Below are positions 32,603 to 43,083 of a stretch of 64,000 nt of DNA, piece by piece. The notes under the pieces were generated by a model. That model was not told where the DNA came from and ran no database searches. It was given only the letters and a program-made list of their open reading frames with translations. The stretch is from assembly GCA_002900995.3 (NCBI GenBank), contig CM035305.1, positions 3,332,467-3,396,466 of the forward strand, given 5' to 3'. The position numbers and the translations under genes were made by a program. The stretch's first letter is position 1, and every line of letters begins with the position of its first letter. This DNA comes from Ganoderma boninense (lineage: Eukaryota > Basidiomycota > Agaricomycetes > Polyporales > Polyporaceae).

Positions 32603-33421
32603 TCACATTTTGGGTTTGGACGCCTTATAGACAAGCGTCGACGGAGCAAACCCGAACGAATCTTCCATCTTGATGCCCTGGAGGATACACGCCAGTCAAA
32701 CATAAAGAATGGTATGATAGCTCGATACTCACCAGCTCACCAGCGACTACGCGCACCTAATAGGAGTCAGAAAGGTCGAAAACGGTGCGGCGACTGCTGA
32801 ACTTACCATGCTCCAATGGTGGATGGCATGCAGGCCAGCAAACCACAACTACAGACGTGAGTAAGCAAGATAAATAAAATATGCTTAAGATACGCACCTC
32901 TCTGCCGAAGGTTGTCTCCATGACCTGAGGGAAGGGTGTAATGGCATGCAGCGTTATAGGCGCTAACCACTTTGCTTGGGGCACGACGTGTTGCAACTGA
33001 GCAATACAGTCGTTTAAGGCATCTCGTGCAGCAGCACGGCTATGCTCCATGGGTGTGTTGCGTGCTCTCTTGTCATAGTTCAGTACATATGGAGGCGGCT
33101 GTGACACAACCTCAAGAAGCAGCGCGAAATGGTCCCTGGCGTGTCTGAGGTGCTTCCCTGTCGTAAAGAACACAACGTAAATGCTCAAATATGTTGCCGA
33201 TCGGAGAGAATGCATGACGCACCAATTGTGGAGCCAGGAATATAGTGGGATTGTATAGAGAGTTGGTCGTCAGACGTGAGACCGTCCTCCACGAGATCGA
33301 CGGCTTGACGCAGGATCGCAGTCGAGGTCTCAAGCAAACGAGCCAGGGACGTCGCTTCGTCCTGGGGGCCATGTTCGTCAAAGGACAAGGCCGGTGCGGA
33401 GGCGGAAGATGTGGAAGACAT
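32603..33421 (-). CDS. DinB-like four-helix metalloprotein
   Basis: Resembles the DinB/YfiT-like superfamily of four-helix-bundle proteins that bind a metal through three His. Some relatives are thiol-dependent transferases; the substrate here is unknown. It begins MSSTSSASAPALSFDEHGPQ, then SLARLLETSTAILRQAVDLV, SHYIPGSTIGKHLRHARDHF (first His region), ALNDCIAQLQHVVPQAKWLA, and LWFAGLHAIHHWSMVRVVAG with the H-x3-H pair. It ends GFAPSTLVYKASKPKM. Five exons are joined by 50-80 nt introns with consistent phase. The helical pattern and the position of the His residues support the fold. The length, about 200 residues, is typical. No partner gene is evident. Confidence 0.8.
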
Positions 33422-33998
33422 GATGGTGGAGGGAAAGGGTTTCCGTGCTCGCATCGGGACAGCGCAGACGTCAGGTGAATGCATGGGCCCCACGAGGCCC
33501 GGCTCTTTGGAGCCACTCCAGAGCAGACGTCAAAAACGCGAACATCGATACATATGATGCGGGATGTGGGTGCGGAATGGATTATTGCAGAGCACGATGG
33601 GACATACATGGAAGATGGCTCGTACATGGACCTGGTAATAATAATCTGGGGATGTTCCTCCGCACAATTTCGAACGGCCCATACGTACATAAGCGGTCCG
33701 AACTCAAAGCGAGGATATGGTCCATCTTCCAGGACTGCTCCGATGATCGTGAAGACCAAGGTGAGAGACAGGAAGAGTCTAGAGAAAAATCAACCGTCGT
33801 CGTCGTCCTGGATGAAGATGAAGGACACCCGGACGGGCGGGAGGAAGCTCGTGCGGCGGAGGCTGCTGACTAAGCCGCCCGCTCGCAAAGTGCTCGGAAA
33901 GGCTGTCTCTACTTAAACTAAGACTTAACGCTGCCTCGGCCTGCAGCATCCGTCCCCGCATCCCCAGATTTCGATTATCCCCTCCGACCCCATTCATC
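33422..33998. promoter_or_regulatory. Upstream region between divergent DinB-like and LSC2 genes
   Basis: 577 bases between divergent start codons; both promoters should be here. Short open frames on both strands are not supported as genes. The 90 bases before the LSC2 ATG are C-rich, as in many fungal leaders. Confidence 0.5.
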
Positions 33999-35701
33999 AT
34001 GCTTGCTTCGCTCCGCAAAGCTGGCTCTGTCGCCCGCGTACGTCCCATGCCACGTCTCCAAGCTCCCCTCTGACCCAACTCCTCCAGGCCGCGTCTGCGG
34101 GTCAGAAGCGCTTCCTCTCCATTCATGAATACCAATCCGTTAGCCTGCTCAACTCGGTACTTATACCCCATTCTCTCCCCGTTCTCCAAGTTCCCAACAA
34201 AAAATCCTGACACCTCTAGTATGGTATACCCACGCCAAAAAGCATCGCTGCTAAGACCCCCCAGGAGGCGTACGAGGCAGCGAAACAACTCAGTGCGTAT
34301 TCATTAACACATCGAGCGTGCCTTCTCGCTGACTCGTACATAGGCTCTACGGGAAGCGTGATTAAGGCTCAGGTTCTTGCAGGCGGTCGAGGAAAGGGTC
34401 ACTTTGACAATGGACTCCAGGGCGGTGTCCATGTAGTCGAATCGTGAGTGCTTCCCGTTCCACCTGCATTCCGTTCACACTCCTCAAGGCGCGTTCTACA
34501 GTCCAGAACAGGCCAAGGACCTTGCGAGCAAGATGCTTGGTGCGAAGCTCATCACCAAGCAGACCGGCGCTGCCGGTCGTGTCTGTAACGCTGTACGACG
34601 CTACGCCGCGGTCATGTGTCTAGCGCCCCGAGGTTGACATGTCCACACCATTTAGGTTATGCTGGCGGAGCGTCGAGACCCCTCGCACGAGTACTACGTC
34701 GCCGTCCTTAACGACCGCAATGTCGGTGGTCCCGTTCTGGTCGCGTCAGCACAGGGTGGCATGAACATCGAGGAGGTCGCGGCGAAGGACCCCAAAGCGA
34801 TCATCACCACACCAATCGACTTCGAGAAGGGCCTTAGCAAGTCGGAGGCCCTCGACCTCGCTACGAAGCTCGGCTTCAAAACTGAGACTTCACGGGATGA
34901 GGCTTCCGACATCTTCATCCGCCTCTACAAAATCTTCAAGGACAAGGACGCGACCCAGATCGAGATCAACCCACTGGGCGAGACTGCCGATGGTCACGCT
35001 CTCTGGTACGTGGGGAGCCGTGTTTTCCGCCCAAATGCCGTCTAACCTCGGGACACCGTAGCATGGACGCCAAGTTCGGGTTCGACGATAATGCGGACTT
35101 CCGCCAGAAGGACGTGTTCGCGCTCCGCGACGTCACGCAGGAGGAGGCGTCCGAGGTCGAGGCGCAGAGGTACAACCTCAACTTCATCAAGCTCGACGGC
35201 AGCGTCGGCTGCCTTGTCAATGGCGCCGGGCTCGCCATGGCTACCATGGATGTCCTCGCGCTCCATGGCGGTAACCCCGCCAACTTCCTTGACGTCGGTG
35301 GAGGTGCCACCCCCGAGACCGTGAAGAAGGCGTTCGAGATCATTGTGGGCGACCCCAAGGTCAAGAGTATCTTCATTAACATCTTCGGCGGTACGTCTGT
35401 CGTATTCACGTGTTTCGACACTGCGAAGTCTGACTGGGATCAACCAGGTATCATGCGGTGTGACTACATCGCTGAGGGTGTCATTAACGCCGCGAAAGAA
35501 CTGTCCCTGAAGGTCCCTCTGATTGTACGACTGAAGGGCACAAAAGAGGCAGAAGCGAAGGAGTAAGTCCGCATTATGTCCAACTTCGGAATTGTAGCTG
35601 AACGGCGTCGTCTCAGGATGATCCGCGCATCCGGTCTCAAGATCATCCCCTTCGACGACCTGGACGAGGCCGCGCATAACGCGGTAAAGTTGGCTGTCTG
35701 A
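33999..35701 (+). CDS. LSC2: Succinate-CoA ligase [ADP-forming] beta subunit, mitochondrial
   Basis: The ATP-grasp subunit of succinyl-CoA synthetase in the TCA cycle (succinyl-CoA + ADP + Pi to succinate + ATP), in the mitochondrial matrix. The presequence [20 protein letters not shown] precedes the mature start [10 protein letters not shown]. The family blocks are [174 protein letters not shown] and [18 protein letters not shown]. The GGGA block is the subunit signature. It ends [11 protein letters not shown]. About nine exons, all in phase. The gene looks intact and the call is secure. Confidence 0.97.
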
Positions 35702-35947
35702 TCGTTGCACACTCCCCCTAGAAGCCGGACTTTGTGTTTCATTAGATGTATTCAATGGGCAGACAATGGAGGCTGGAGCCATTCGTCATAGTGTGCACAA
35801 ACTCGCGAACGTGAATGTCCCGGACAGCATAATTAAGCGCAAATAGAACTACTGCGAGTAATACTGGGAAGACAGCAAGCGAAAACAGGTGAAGTAGGAT
35901 ACAATGCGGCGAGAAGTGCGTACTGTGTGAATATGTAGACTAGAAGT

Positions 35948-38900
35948 TCACCAAGCAGGACGAGGGGCACTGGGATAGCTCGACGGGACCGGGTTGTAAC
36001 CGTTCTGCGGGCGCATCGGAGAATGGTGCATGTGCGGGGTACCGGGGCTCGGATGTTGCGGCATGGGTCCCCGATTCGGGTGCCCGGGCGCAGGATATGG
36101 TTGTCCAGGCGCCACGTGTGGGGGCGTGTGAATGAGCACTGGACCCCCAGCATACATCGGGGGCATGGCATGCTGCATCACAGGGCTCACTAGGGGCATA
36201 CCCATCGGACGGCCGTGCGCACCATTCTGCTGCGGGGGTGGAGGTGGCTGCATCTGAGGGTTTTGCATGCCCGGCATCGCGGGTGAGTACATCGGCATGG
36301 TTCCACCTGGCGAAGGATAAGGAACAAGTTGTGCGGGATAAGGCGAGCGCATGACCCCAGACGATGGCGGAGGACCAGGACCAGGCATCGCAGGCATCCA
36401 GACGGGCTGGCCATAAGCAGGAGGCTGGCCATTGACAACCATGGGTCTCGGAACTGGACTTGGCTGAGTGTACATGACCGGCGCGGCTGCGCATGGCCCA
36501 TCATGGGCGAGTAGGTCGGATAGGCCGAAGGAGGTCGCAGACCAGGCTGATTGACTGGCGGAGGAGAAAATGCAAAGCCTGGATGTCGTGGTGCAGTACC
36601 GTTCGTTGACGACGAAGTACTCATCGAAGGAGCAATCGGAGCTGGGCGGGACTGAGACGAGCTGCCTGATGACGAAGGGACCTGCTGGAAGGCACGCGTG
36701 ACATCGTAGGCGGACATTTTGGACTTTGACCATGGTCCTGAACTTGATGGTGGAGGAGGAGTTTCGCCATCGTCCGACTTGACATCTTGTAGCGAAAAGG
36801 GGACCCCTGTGAGGTCGTCCACGATGCCCTTCAGCGAGTTCACTGGTGGGTTCTGTGTTTTGTCCGAGGTTTGTGACCACACGGCCTTCAAATGCTCGGG
36901 ATCTGGGGCTCGTGAGGGAGACTCCTTCAATCCCAAAGCCTTCGGTGACTTGGACCATTGCGAAGCCAAGCTTGTTGTCTGCTGGGGTGGTGTAGACAGA
37001 CCATTCTAGAAACACAACGGTGAGCCTAAACAAGAGTGCCTAAAAACACAAAAACTCACGGGAACATTGGCCGTAGCATCCTCCACCTTCGGGACAGACT
37101 GAACAGGTGGAAGCACCTCACTGGGCGTAGGCTTCGGCTCCACCGCAACAGGGTCCGATTTTGAACTTCCCTCCAGCTCACTTGTCACAATGAACTGCAC
37201 CTGGCCCTGAGGCTCAACCGCTGTCCGATAAAACGCGACATCAGCACCTGCAGGCATCTTCTTTGCACCTGCGTTAGCCGATGCCGAAGAAGAGCCAGTA
37301 GTGTCGGGTACAAGAAGCGTAGGCTTCGTGGATGGTGTCTCAGGAGGGGGGGAGCGGCTCACTGTGTCGAGTCCTACGTCTGGTGCCGACTGCTTGGGCA
37401 ATGGTTTCCACGACGGCGCAGGGGACACTGAGGCCTTGCGCCAACTTGGTCCTTGAGTCTCTGTTGTAGCAGTGTTCCGCGGCCTCGGTGGACTTGCCGG
37501 GAGGTTGACGACGGGAGGCGAGGACGCTTGTTCAACGCCAGGGATTGGACGGCGTGTTATCCTTCGTCGGGGCAACATTACGGAGTACTTGGGCTGGCCA
37601 TGGACGTAGTGTGGTCCACCAAAGATGATGTCATTGACACTGGCCGCGCGCCTGTGCCGATGGTCAAGGGGAGGGTTCCAAGACTCGACTTCCAACCTGA
37701 CGAATCGCGCGCTTCGGGGCCACACAAGCTGCGTCGTCGGATCCGCCTGAATAGGACGAGAGTCGATCGCGATCTTGACCGAGAACTTGTTCCAAGCCTT
37801 CTTCGGGGACTTAGGCGGCTCTGTCGCTGTCACGTCGAACACCTCCGTAGGAAGAGCGATGTCGGCAGGAGCTGTCTTGGGTCGCTTTGCTGGTGGGAGC
37901 CATTTCTGCAGCTGAGGAGCCTCTTTCAAGACGTCCTGTGATACATCCTGCGGGATGTCCTGAGAAGCGTCACACGAGACTTCCTTGGGAGATTCCTTCG
38001 GCGCGTCCTTGGGAACCTCCTTCGGGACGTCCACATCGTGGTGCATTCCGTCTATCGCGCCCTTGATCCGCGCCATGACATCGTTCAGAGTCGACATAGG
38101 AGCTTCACGGTAATATGGCCCTTGTGGAGACTTGTGGATGCCATTCTGGGGATGGCCCGACATGCGACGATGATGCTCATCGTACCATGGCGGCGGCGAG
38201 ACAGCACTGTTCGGTCCTGCGGGTTCACTTGATCGTGCTAAGTCGGGGGCTGCTTGCGGGCTCTCCACAACAGCCTCGGTACTGGACTGTCTCTCGACAT
38301 GTGGCAAATGACCATTAGCGACGGCTGACTGGCGTCTCCAAGGGCCTTCGTCCGCCCTCGACGGCGGGGGCTGCGGCCGTGGCACGGCCAACGGCTGTTC
38401 AGCGAAAAAGTCGGCGGCAACGGCTCGAGGAGCGCGAGCCGCAGGAACAGAAGCCGGAGGCTGAGATGGATTCTCGGAACCGACCAGTTGGCCAAGGTCC
38501 GCAAAGTCCACTACATCGACGTCTTCTCCTTCCTTCACATCCAGATCCGTGTGCGCTAGAACAGGCGGAGGTAAAACGGATGATGGGGGCAGTTCTTGAG
38601 ACTCTGGCCTGCGAGGTGGAGATAATGGGCCTTTTCGTCGCCATGTGTCTGCTTCTGAGGCTGGTGAAGGTGCTACCGGTACAGCCGAAGAGGCGGGGAA
38701 AGACGTTCTCCGGGGTGGAACCGTTCGTTGTGCACCCCTGGACGAGGCGCTACGACCAAACGTTGGAGGCGCAGGGATGCCGTGCTGATCGTCAGGCTGG
38801 CTGTCCGTCCTCTTTTCAAGCGGCGCAACAGAAGACACGGCTTCCTCGATAAGTCCGAGAACCTGGAGACATCTGAATCCACGTATTCCTGCACGAAGGC

Positions 38901-41142
38901 CATGAACTGCAACCTACCTGAGCTTCCGTCTTCTGCTTCTCAGTTTCGACCTTCTCGCGTTCACGAGCTTTGTCCTCCATGGCCTTCATGCGCTCCTCGA
39001 TCTCGGCCGCCTTCTTGCGCGCGCGCTCCTTCTCTCGCTCTCGCTCTTCTTCCTCCTGCTGGCGGCGCAACCGAGCACGCTCCGCTGCGTTGTGCATTGC
39101 AGCCTTGCGTACTTCTTCCACGTCCACGACAGGTCCAGTAGACTGCTCAGAGTCAACCGGAGAACTGACAAGCTGGCCGTCTGCGGACGGTGTGGCAGGC
39201 TCGGCAGATGGGAGCGCGCTTGTTAGCGGCACAGGAGACCGAGATTGACCATCCCCGTCTATTCGTGGTGTGGGAACGTTCCTAAGGCCAGGAGAAGAGA
39301 GATGAGGCGGAAGTTGCCTACGGGTATCAAGACCGATTGGAGACAACGTTTCATTGCCCGAAGTGCGGCGGCGGTCGTCGAAGGGGGCATCGCGAGGACG
39401 TCTGGGCGGATGAGTACCATAAGGTGTATGACCGCGTCCGGGACCAGGCGGTCCCTCTGTTTGCCAAGGTGGATTGTCCTGTCGGTGGGATTGACGGTCC
39501 CGGAAACGAGAATCTGCTGGCGATGTTGGCGACCGCTCATCGGGGGCTCTCGGGACGAAAGGAGGGCCATCCGGGGGACCCTCATTGGGGCCCTTCTGGA
39601 GCAATTGAACTCCTTGTGAGTGAGCGTGAGGAGGCGCGTCTCGACGAGGTTCCGTGGGCGAGGTTACGTAGTCAGGTCGACTACCTCTCCGATTAAGATG
39701 GGAGGGCGCTCCGGGGCCACCATGGCGCAGATGAGAGTAGGGTTCCAGTCGATTGGAGCGCTCGTTGAACAATTGCCGAGATGGCTCCTGGGGGGAGTGG
39801 ACAGACGTCGAAGCGGGAGACGTAGGCGTACCGTTTGACCTTTGATCACGAGGTATAGCAGCTGATTGGTAACCTGGACGGGAGCGAGGCCAGCTCCGGT
39901 CGAAATCATCCGCGAAACGTTCCTCCTTACTCACAGGTTGGTCCATTGTGCCACCACGCCCAGGTTCGTGTGGCTCTCCTCGTGTCGGCGACCGGCCAGT
40001 ATCTTTGGGGGGTGAAGTTGCCCGAGCCTCACTAGATTGAACCTTGTATTGACGACCATCCCCAAACTCAATCACCCCGCCAAGGAAGTTGTCGTCGTCT
40101 TCTTCCATCTGAATGCACTTGAGATCATCAATACTTGGAATCAAATAGGTAGGACGAACCTCGTCCCAATGATGCGCGTTAGGATCCAAGTGTACACCAC
40201 GAAAGGTATCAGCTTCAGCTGCTTGTTTCTGGGCATTTGCGTCATTGGATACGGCCTTGTCGGACGATTTGGGTACCCGTCCTGCCGCTACATTGCATTT
40301 ATACGGAACCCAATGCGCGATTACTTGATAACTTACCTTGAGCTACTTCGGCAGCAGTCGGGAAGTCAGCTTGAACCCTGTCCAAAGGTGCTACAGCGCC
40401 CCCTTTCGCGTTCCCCCACACAGGTCTCGATGATCCGTCCTTTCTCGCAAAAAGGGCATCTTGACTGCTACGCGGCTGCGGTTGGATGACCTTGCCTACA
40501 GGAGGAGGAAGAGGTGCTGCGGTCGACGATGTGGCGGGTGCTGTAGATGGTTTCGGATTCGAGGTGGGGTTGGGTGTTGGTGCAGACGAGGGAACTGTTG
40601 AAGACGATCGGGACCAGCCAGCAGTGCTGCTGGGTTGCGGTGCAGCCGTGAGCTTGGCAGTCACCAGACGCGGATGAGACGCAGTGGTTTGCTGGACGGC
40701 TTTCTCTGGACGACGGGAACGTTACATTGCGCACAGGTGTTACATCGTGGTACGTACGGCTAGAGTTCGCCGCTTTCAATGCCGGCGAGGCCGCGATGGT
40801 ATGGGGAGGAGCAGAAGCAGAGGATGTCTTCTCGAGGAACTTTTTGTTGATATTGACATGACTGAACTTCTTGGGATGTGGCATGCTCAGCGGGGGCGTG
40901 TTTCCCGAACCGGATGGTGCTGGAGACTGAGTGCCACCCTTGCTTGAAGAAGGACCAGATGTGGAGGAGAGAGAGGCGGGACTGGCGTCGCGAGAGCGTG
41001 CAACGGGAGCCGTGCGGGCATCTGATACACCATCTGCGCCTGTCGTCAATTCCTTGATGGATTTGGAGTCGGTGTGGTTGGCATCGAGTCGGTCCTCCTT
41101 CTCAGAATGCTCGGCCGAGTTGGGGAGTTCGGTACTGGCCAT
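35948..41142 (-). CDS. Large disordered Pro/Ser/Arg-rich protein, PRRC2/BAT2-like
   Basis: About 1,500 residues, mostly low complexity. The N-terminus MASTELPNSAEHSEKEDRLD leads to KKFSHVNINKKFLEKTSSAS, SHPRLVTAKLTAAPQPSST, a GWSRSSS patch, LDRVQADFPTAAEVAQ and EVRPTYLIPSIDDLKCI. Then EEDDDNFLGGVIEFGDG follows. This order (N-terminal Leu/Lys box, W-containing Ser patch, FPT motif, acidic DDxFxG box) recalls animal PRRC2/BAT2 proteins, which act with stress-granule and translation factors. That link is inference. Further on are an Arg/Pro-rich stretch, a charged coiled coil (EEEEREREKERARKKAAEIE), a P-K/D repeat, and a Pro/Met/Gln-rich tail ending SYPSAPRPAW. An apparent frame jump near 36490 is removed by a 56-nt intron ending just before AAPVMYTQ. 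No enzyme domain is visible. Confidence 0.8.
37923..38032 (-). repeat. Degenerate in-frame repeat, PKxx/QDxx type
   Basis: Inside the PRRC2-like coding region. The protein reads VPKEVPKDAPKESPKEV, then DASQDIPQDVSQDVLKEAP: four-residue units in which Pro-Lys-Glu/Asp changes to Gln-Asp. On the DNA level 12-base units with TCCTT.GG and TCCTG.G cores are repeated. Confidence 0.7.
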
Positions 41143-41551
41143 AGACGCGCCCAGAGACGCAGGTACAGAGGGGTACGAGCAGGGAGGTAATTCACAGGGT
41201 GCCAGGTGGGCAAGTATGGACAGGACCGGCCGTGGAGAATATACAGGGGCGATGAACGCGAGCAAGTCGAGAGGCGTCGGCCGCAGGCTGAGGGAGAGCT
41301 CGCACAAGGTGGACTCCGTTGGCCAGAGCAAGAGCAAGAGCCATGCCCAAAACTCCGTCCTCCAATCGCAGCACCACGGCATTCGCCGAATTCGACGCTC
41401 AGTCCTCCCAAGTCCCTTTGATCCTCGCAGCCTCTGTCCCTCCCTGCCCTCCACCTCGTCAACCAGCCCTCCGTCCTCGCCACCGCCGTCGACGTCGGCC
41501 CCCCGCCTTCCATCCGTCCCGCATTCAATCTTCCCGAAGAGCTTCATCTTG
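41143..41551. promoter_or_regulatory. Shared upstream region of PRRC2-like and RXT2-like genes
   Basis: 409 bases between divergent start codons. Open frames run through it on both strands, so either protein could start further upstream than chosen, but no conserved residues support that. Confidence 0.5.
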
Positions 41552-42662
41552 ATGGCTTCCGACGCCATCGTCCTGGACGGCCCGAACTCGCGGCCTTCGA
41601 CCAGCGAACAGCATATGGTCATGCCAGTCAACGGCGTAAAGAGATCATTTACTCATCTTCTTGACGAGGGCAAATATGAGGACCCCAGGTGTGTTGGTAC
41701 ACTGCCTTTGTCATTGCACTTGGGACTGAACCCCTTGTCGGACAGCCTGGTGAGCCTCCCGTCTAACGACAACGATGCATGGTACTACCCCTCCTACGGC
41801 TTTGAGCCAAATGACGAAGACCTACCGCAACCTGCGTTTCGAGGCAACTGGGGTGTCAAAGCATATAACCAGGCAAAGTGGGTACGGAAAGGCAAGATGA
41901 CTGCCTGGGGGCCATCGATGGAAGATTGGGAGGTGCGCCTGCTACGTCTCCAATCCTAAGGAAGCCTCCTCACCAGATACACAGGCGGAAGACCGCGCCA
42001 GAAAGCGTATCCGGCAGCTTCTACCTTCGGAGGAAGAACCTGACCAGCCTTTGACACTCCCCCATCTGCGCTCGCCATCCCCGCCTCTCATGGCGCCCTA
42101 TCCTCACCCTAATACCCAGCATTTGTCTTACACGTCATTCGTTCTGGACAAGGCGACGACACATTCGTTTCGATCGCGTGTCTTTGATGAACTGGAAGAT
42201 TCCACAAACATGCTGATCGAAGGGGAGACCGCTCTGCGAAGAGCGCTGGGAAGGTTGTGGCAAGTTATGAGCGAGAACCCCGATGAGGTCGGAGTGGGGA
42301 CCTCCCTGGTTCCCAAGCGTGAGGATGAAACCGAGGACAACGACGCGGACAGCCGGCTCGCAAGGGCACCGGACCTTACTCCGGTCGTCCACAAACTGTT
42401 CCTCTCCCCGGACCAGGAATCCATATTTGAGAACACGCAGTTCTCCCGCGCAGAAATGCAGCTCGACAAGCTAGAGAAGTCGTTGTCCACTTTGCGTGAA
42501 CTGCAAGACGATGGCCGGGAGTATGTGGAGCGCCTGGAGGAGATCCGCGAAGGACTGGGAGACGCGAGGACGCAAAGGGATGGGGTTTGGGAGTTGGTGC
42601 GACGGAAGGCAATACAGGAACTACAGGAGGTCGCGTCTTCCGCCGCCATCGGAGTCTCTTGA
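41552..42662 (+). CDS. RXT2-like transcriptional co-repressor subunit
   Basis: Probably a homologue of yeast Rxt2, a subunit of the Rpd3L histone deacetylase complex. Three exons are joined by introns of about 60 and 52 nt: MASDAIVLDGPNSRPSTSEQ, KRSFTHLLDEGKYEDP; DAWYYPSYGFEPNDED, FRGNWGVKAYNQAKWVRKGK, MTAWGPSMEDWE; then AEDRARKRIRQLLPSEEEPD, SPSPPLMAPYPHP, FVLDKATTHSFRSRVFDELE and a long C-terminal helix (DKLEKSLSTLRELQDDGREY). The RGxxxKxxxxAKWVRxGK block and the conserved FRSRVFDELE helix are what suggest the Rxt2 N-terminal domain. The resemblance is moderate, and an uncharacterised basidiomycete protein is the alternative. The gene lies 410 bp from the PRRC2-like start and about 9 kb from the HDAC gene, its likely partner. 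Confidence 0.65.
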
Positions 42663-43083
42663 CTATGAGATGGCAGAGCCTCCCAGTGTACACCGTGCCA
42701 TGCATAATGCTGATGCCGTGCAGAGACTGGGAAGAGAGCGCTTTGTGATCATCGCCAAAAGACGAATATACCCTGTTCGCGCACATGGCGGCGCCCCGAC
42801 CGAGGCATCCTGATCGGTCTGATTGGCTGCTTGTGGTTCGTGGGCACAACAAGAAAAGTTAGGAAGAATGGCACAGAATGGCACTCTGCCGGCGCAGGCT
42901 CGCGGAGAGTCGGGACAAGAACAAATGGCCGATGGCACTCTTGAAACTTTCGCGCGCGCCACAGAAAGCGAGACGCGCACTGCCCTGCTTGTTGTATAAA
43001 GCCTTCTCTGACCCGCATGGTCCTCCCCTCAACCACTGCTCTCTACACCCTCTCAAACGTTCTCACCTGTTCATTTGCACACC
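42663..43083. other. Intergenic: RXT2-like 3' end and BLM10 promoter
   Basis: 421 bases between tandem + strand genes. The last 80 bases are pyrimidine-rich (CCCTC, CTCTC). Nothing coding was recognised. Confidence 0.5.

Noticed and set aside
36400..36560. Apparent frameshift in the Pro-rich tail of the PRRC2-like protein (SPMMGHAQPRR versus AAPVMYTQPSP).
   Set aside because: A 56-nt GT...AG intron from PVNQP to AAPVMYTQ restores the frame exactly, so no indel is needed.
40931..41540. Open frame on the + strand opposite the PRRC2-like N-terminus that runs into the RXT2-like gene.
   Set aside because: It is Ser/Pro/Arg random-like translation antisense to a real exon. The RXT2-like protein becomes recognisable only from MASDAIVLDG at 41552.
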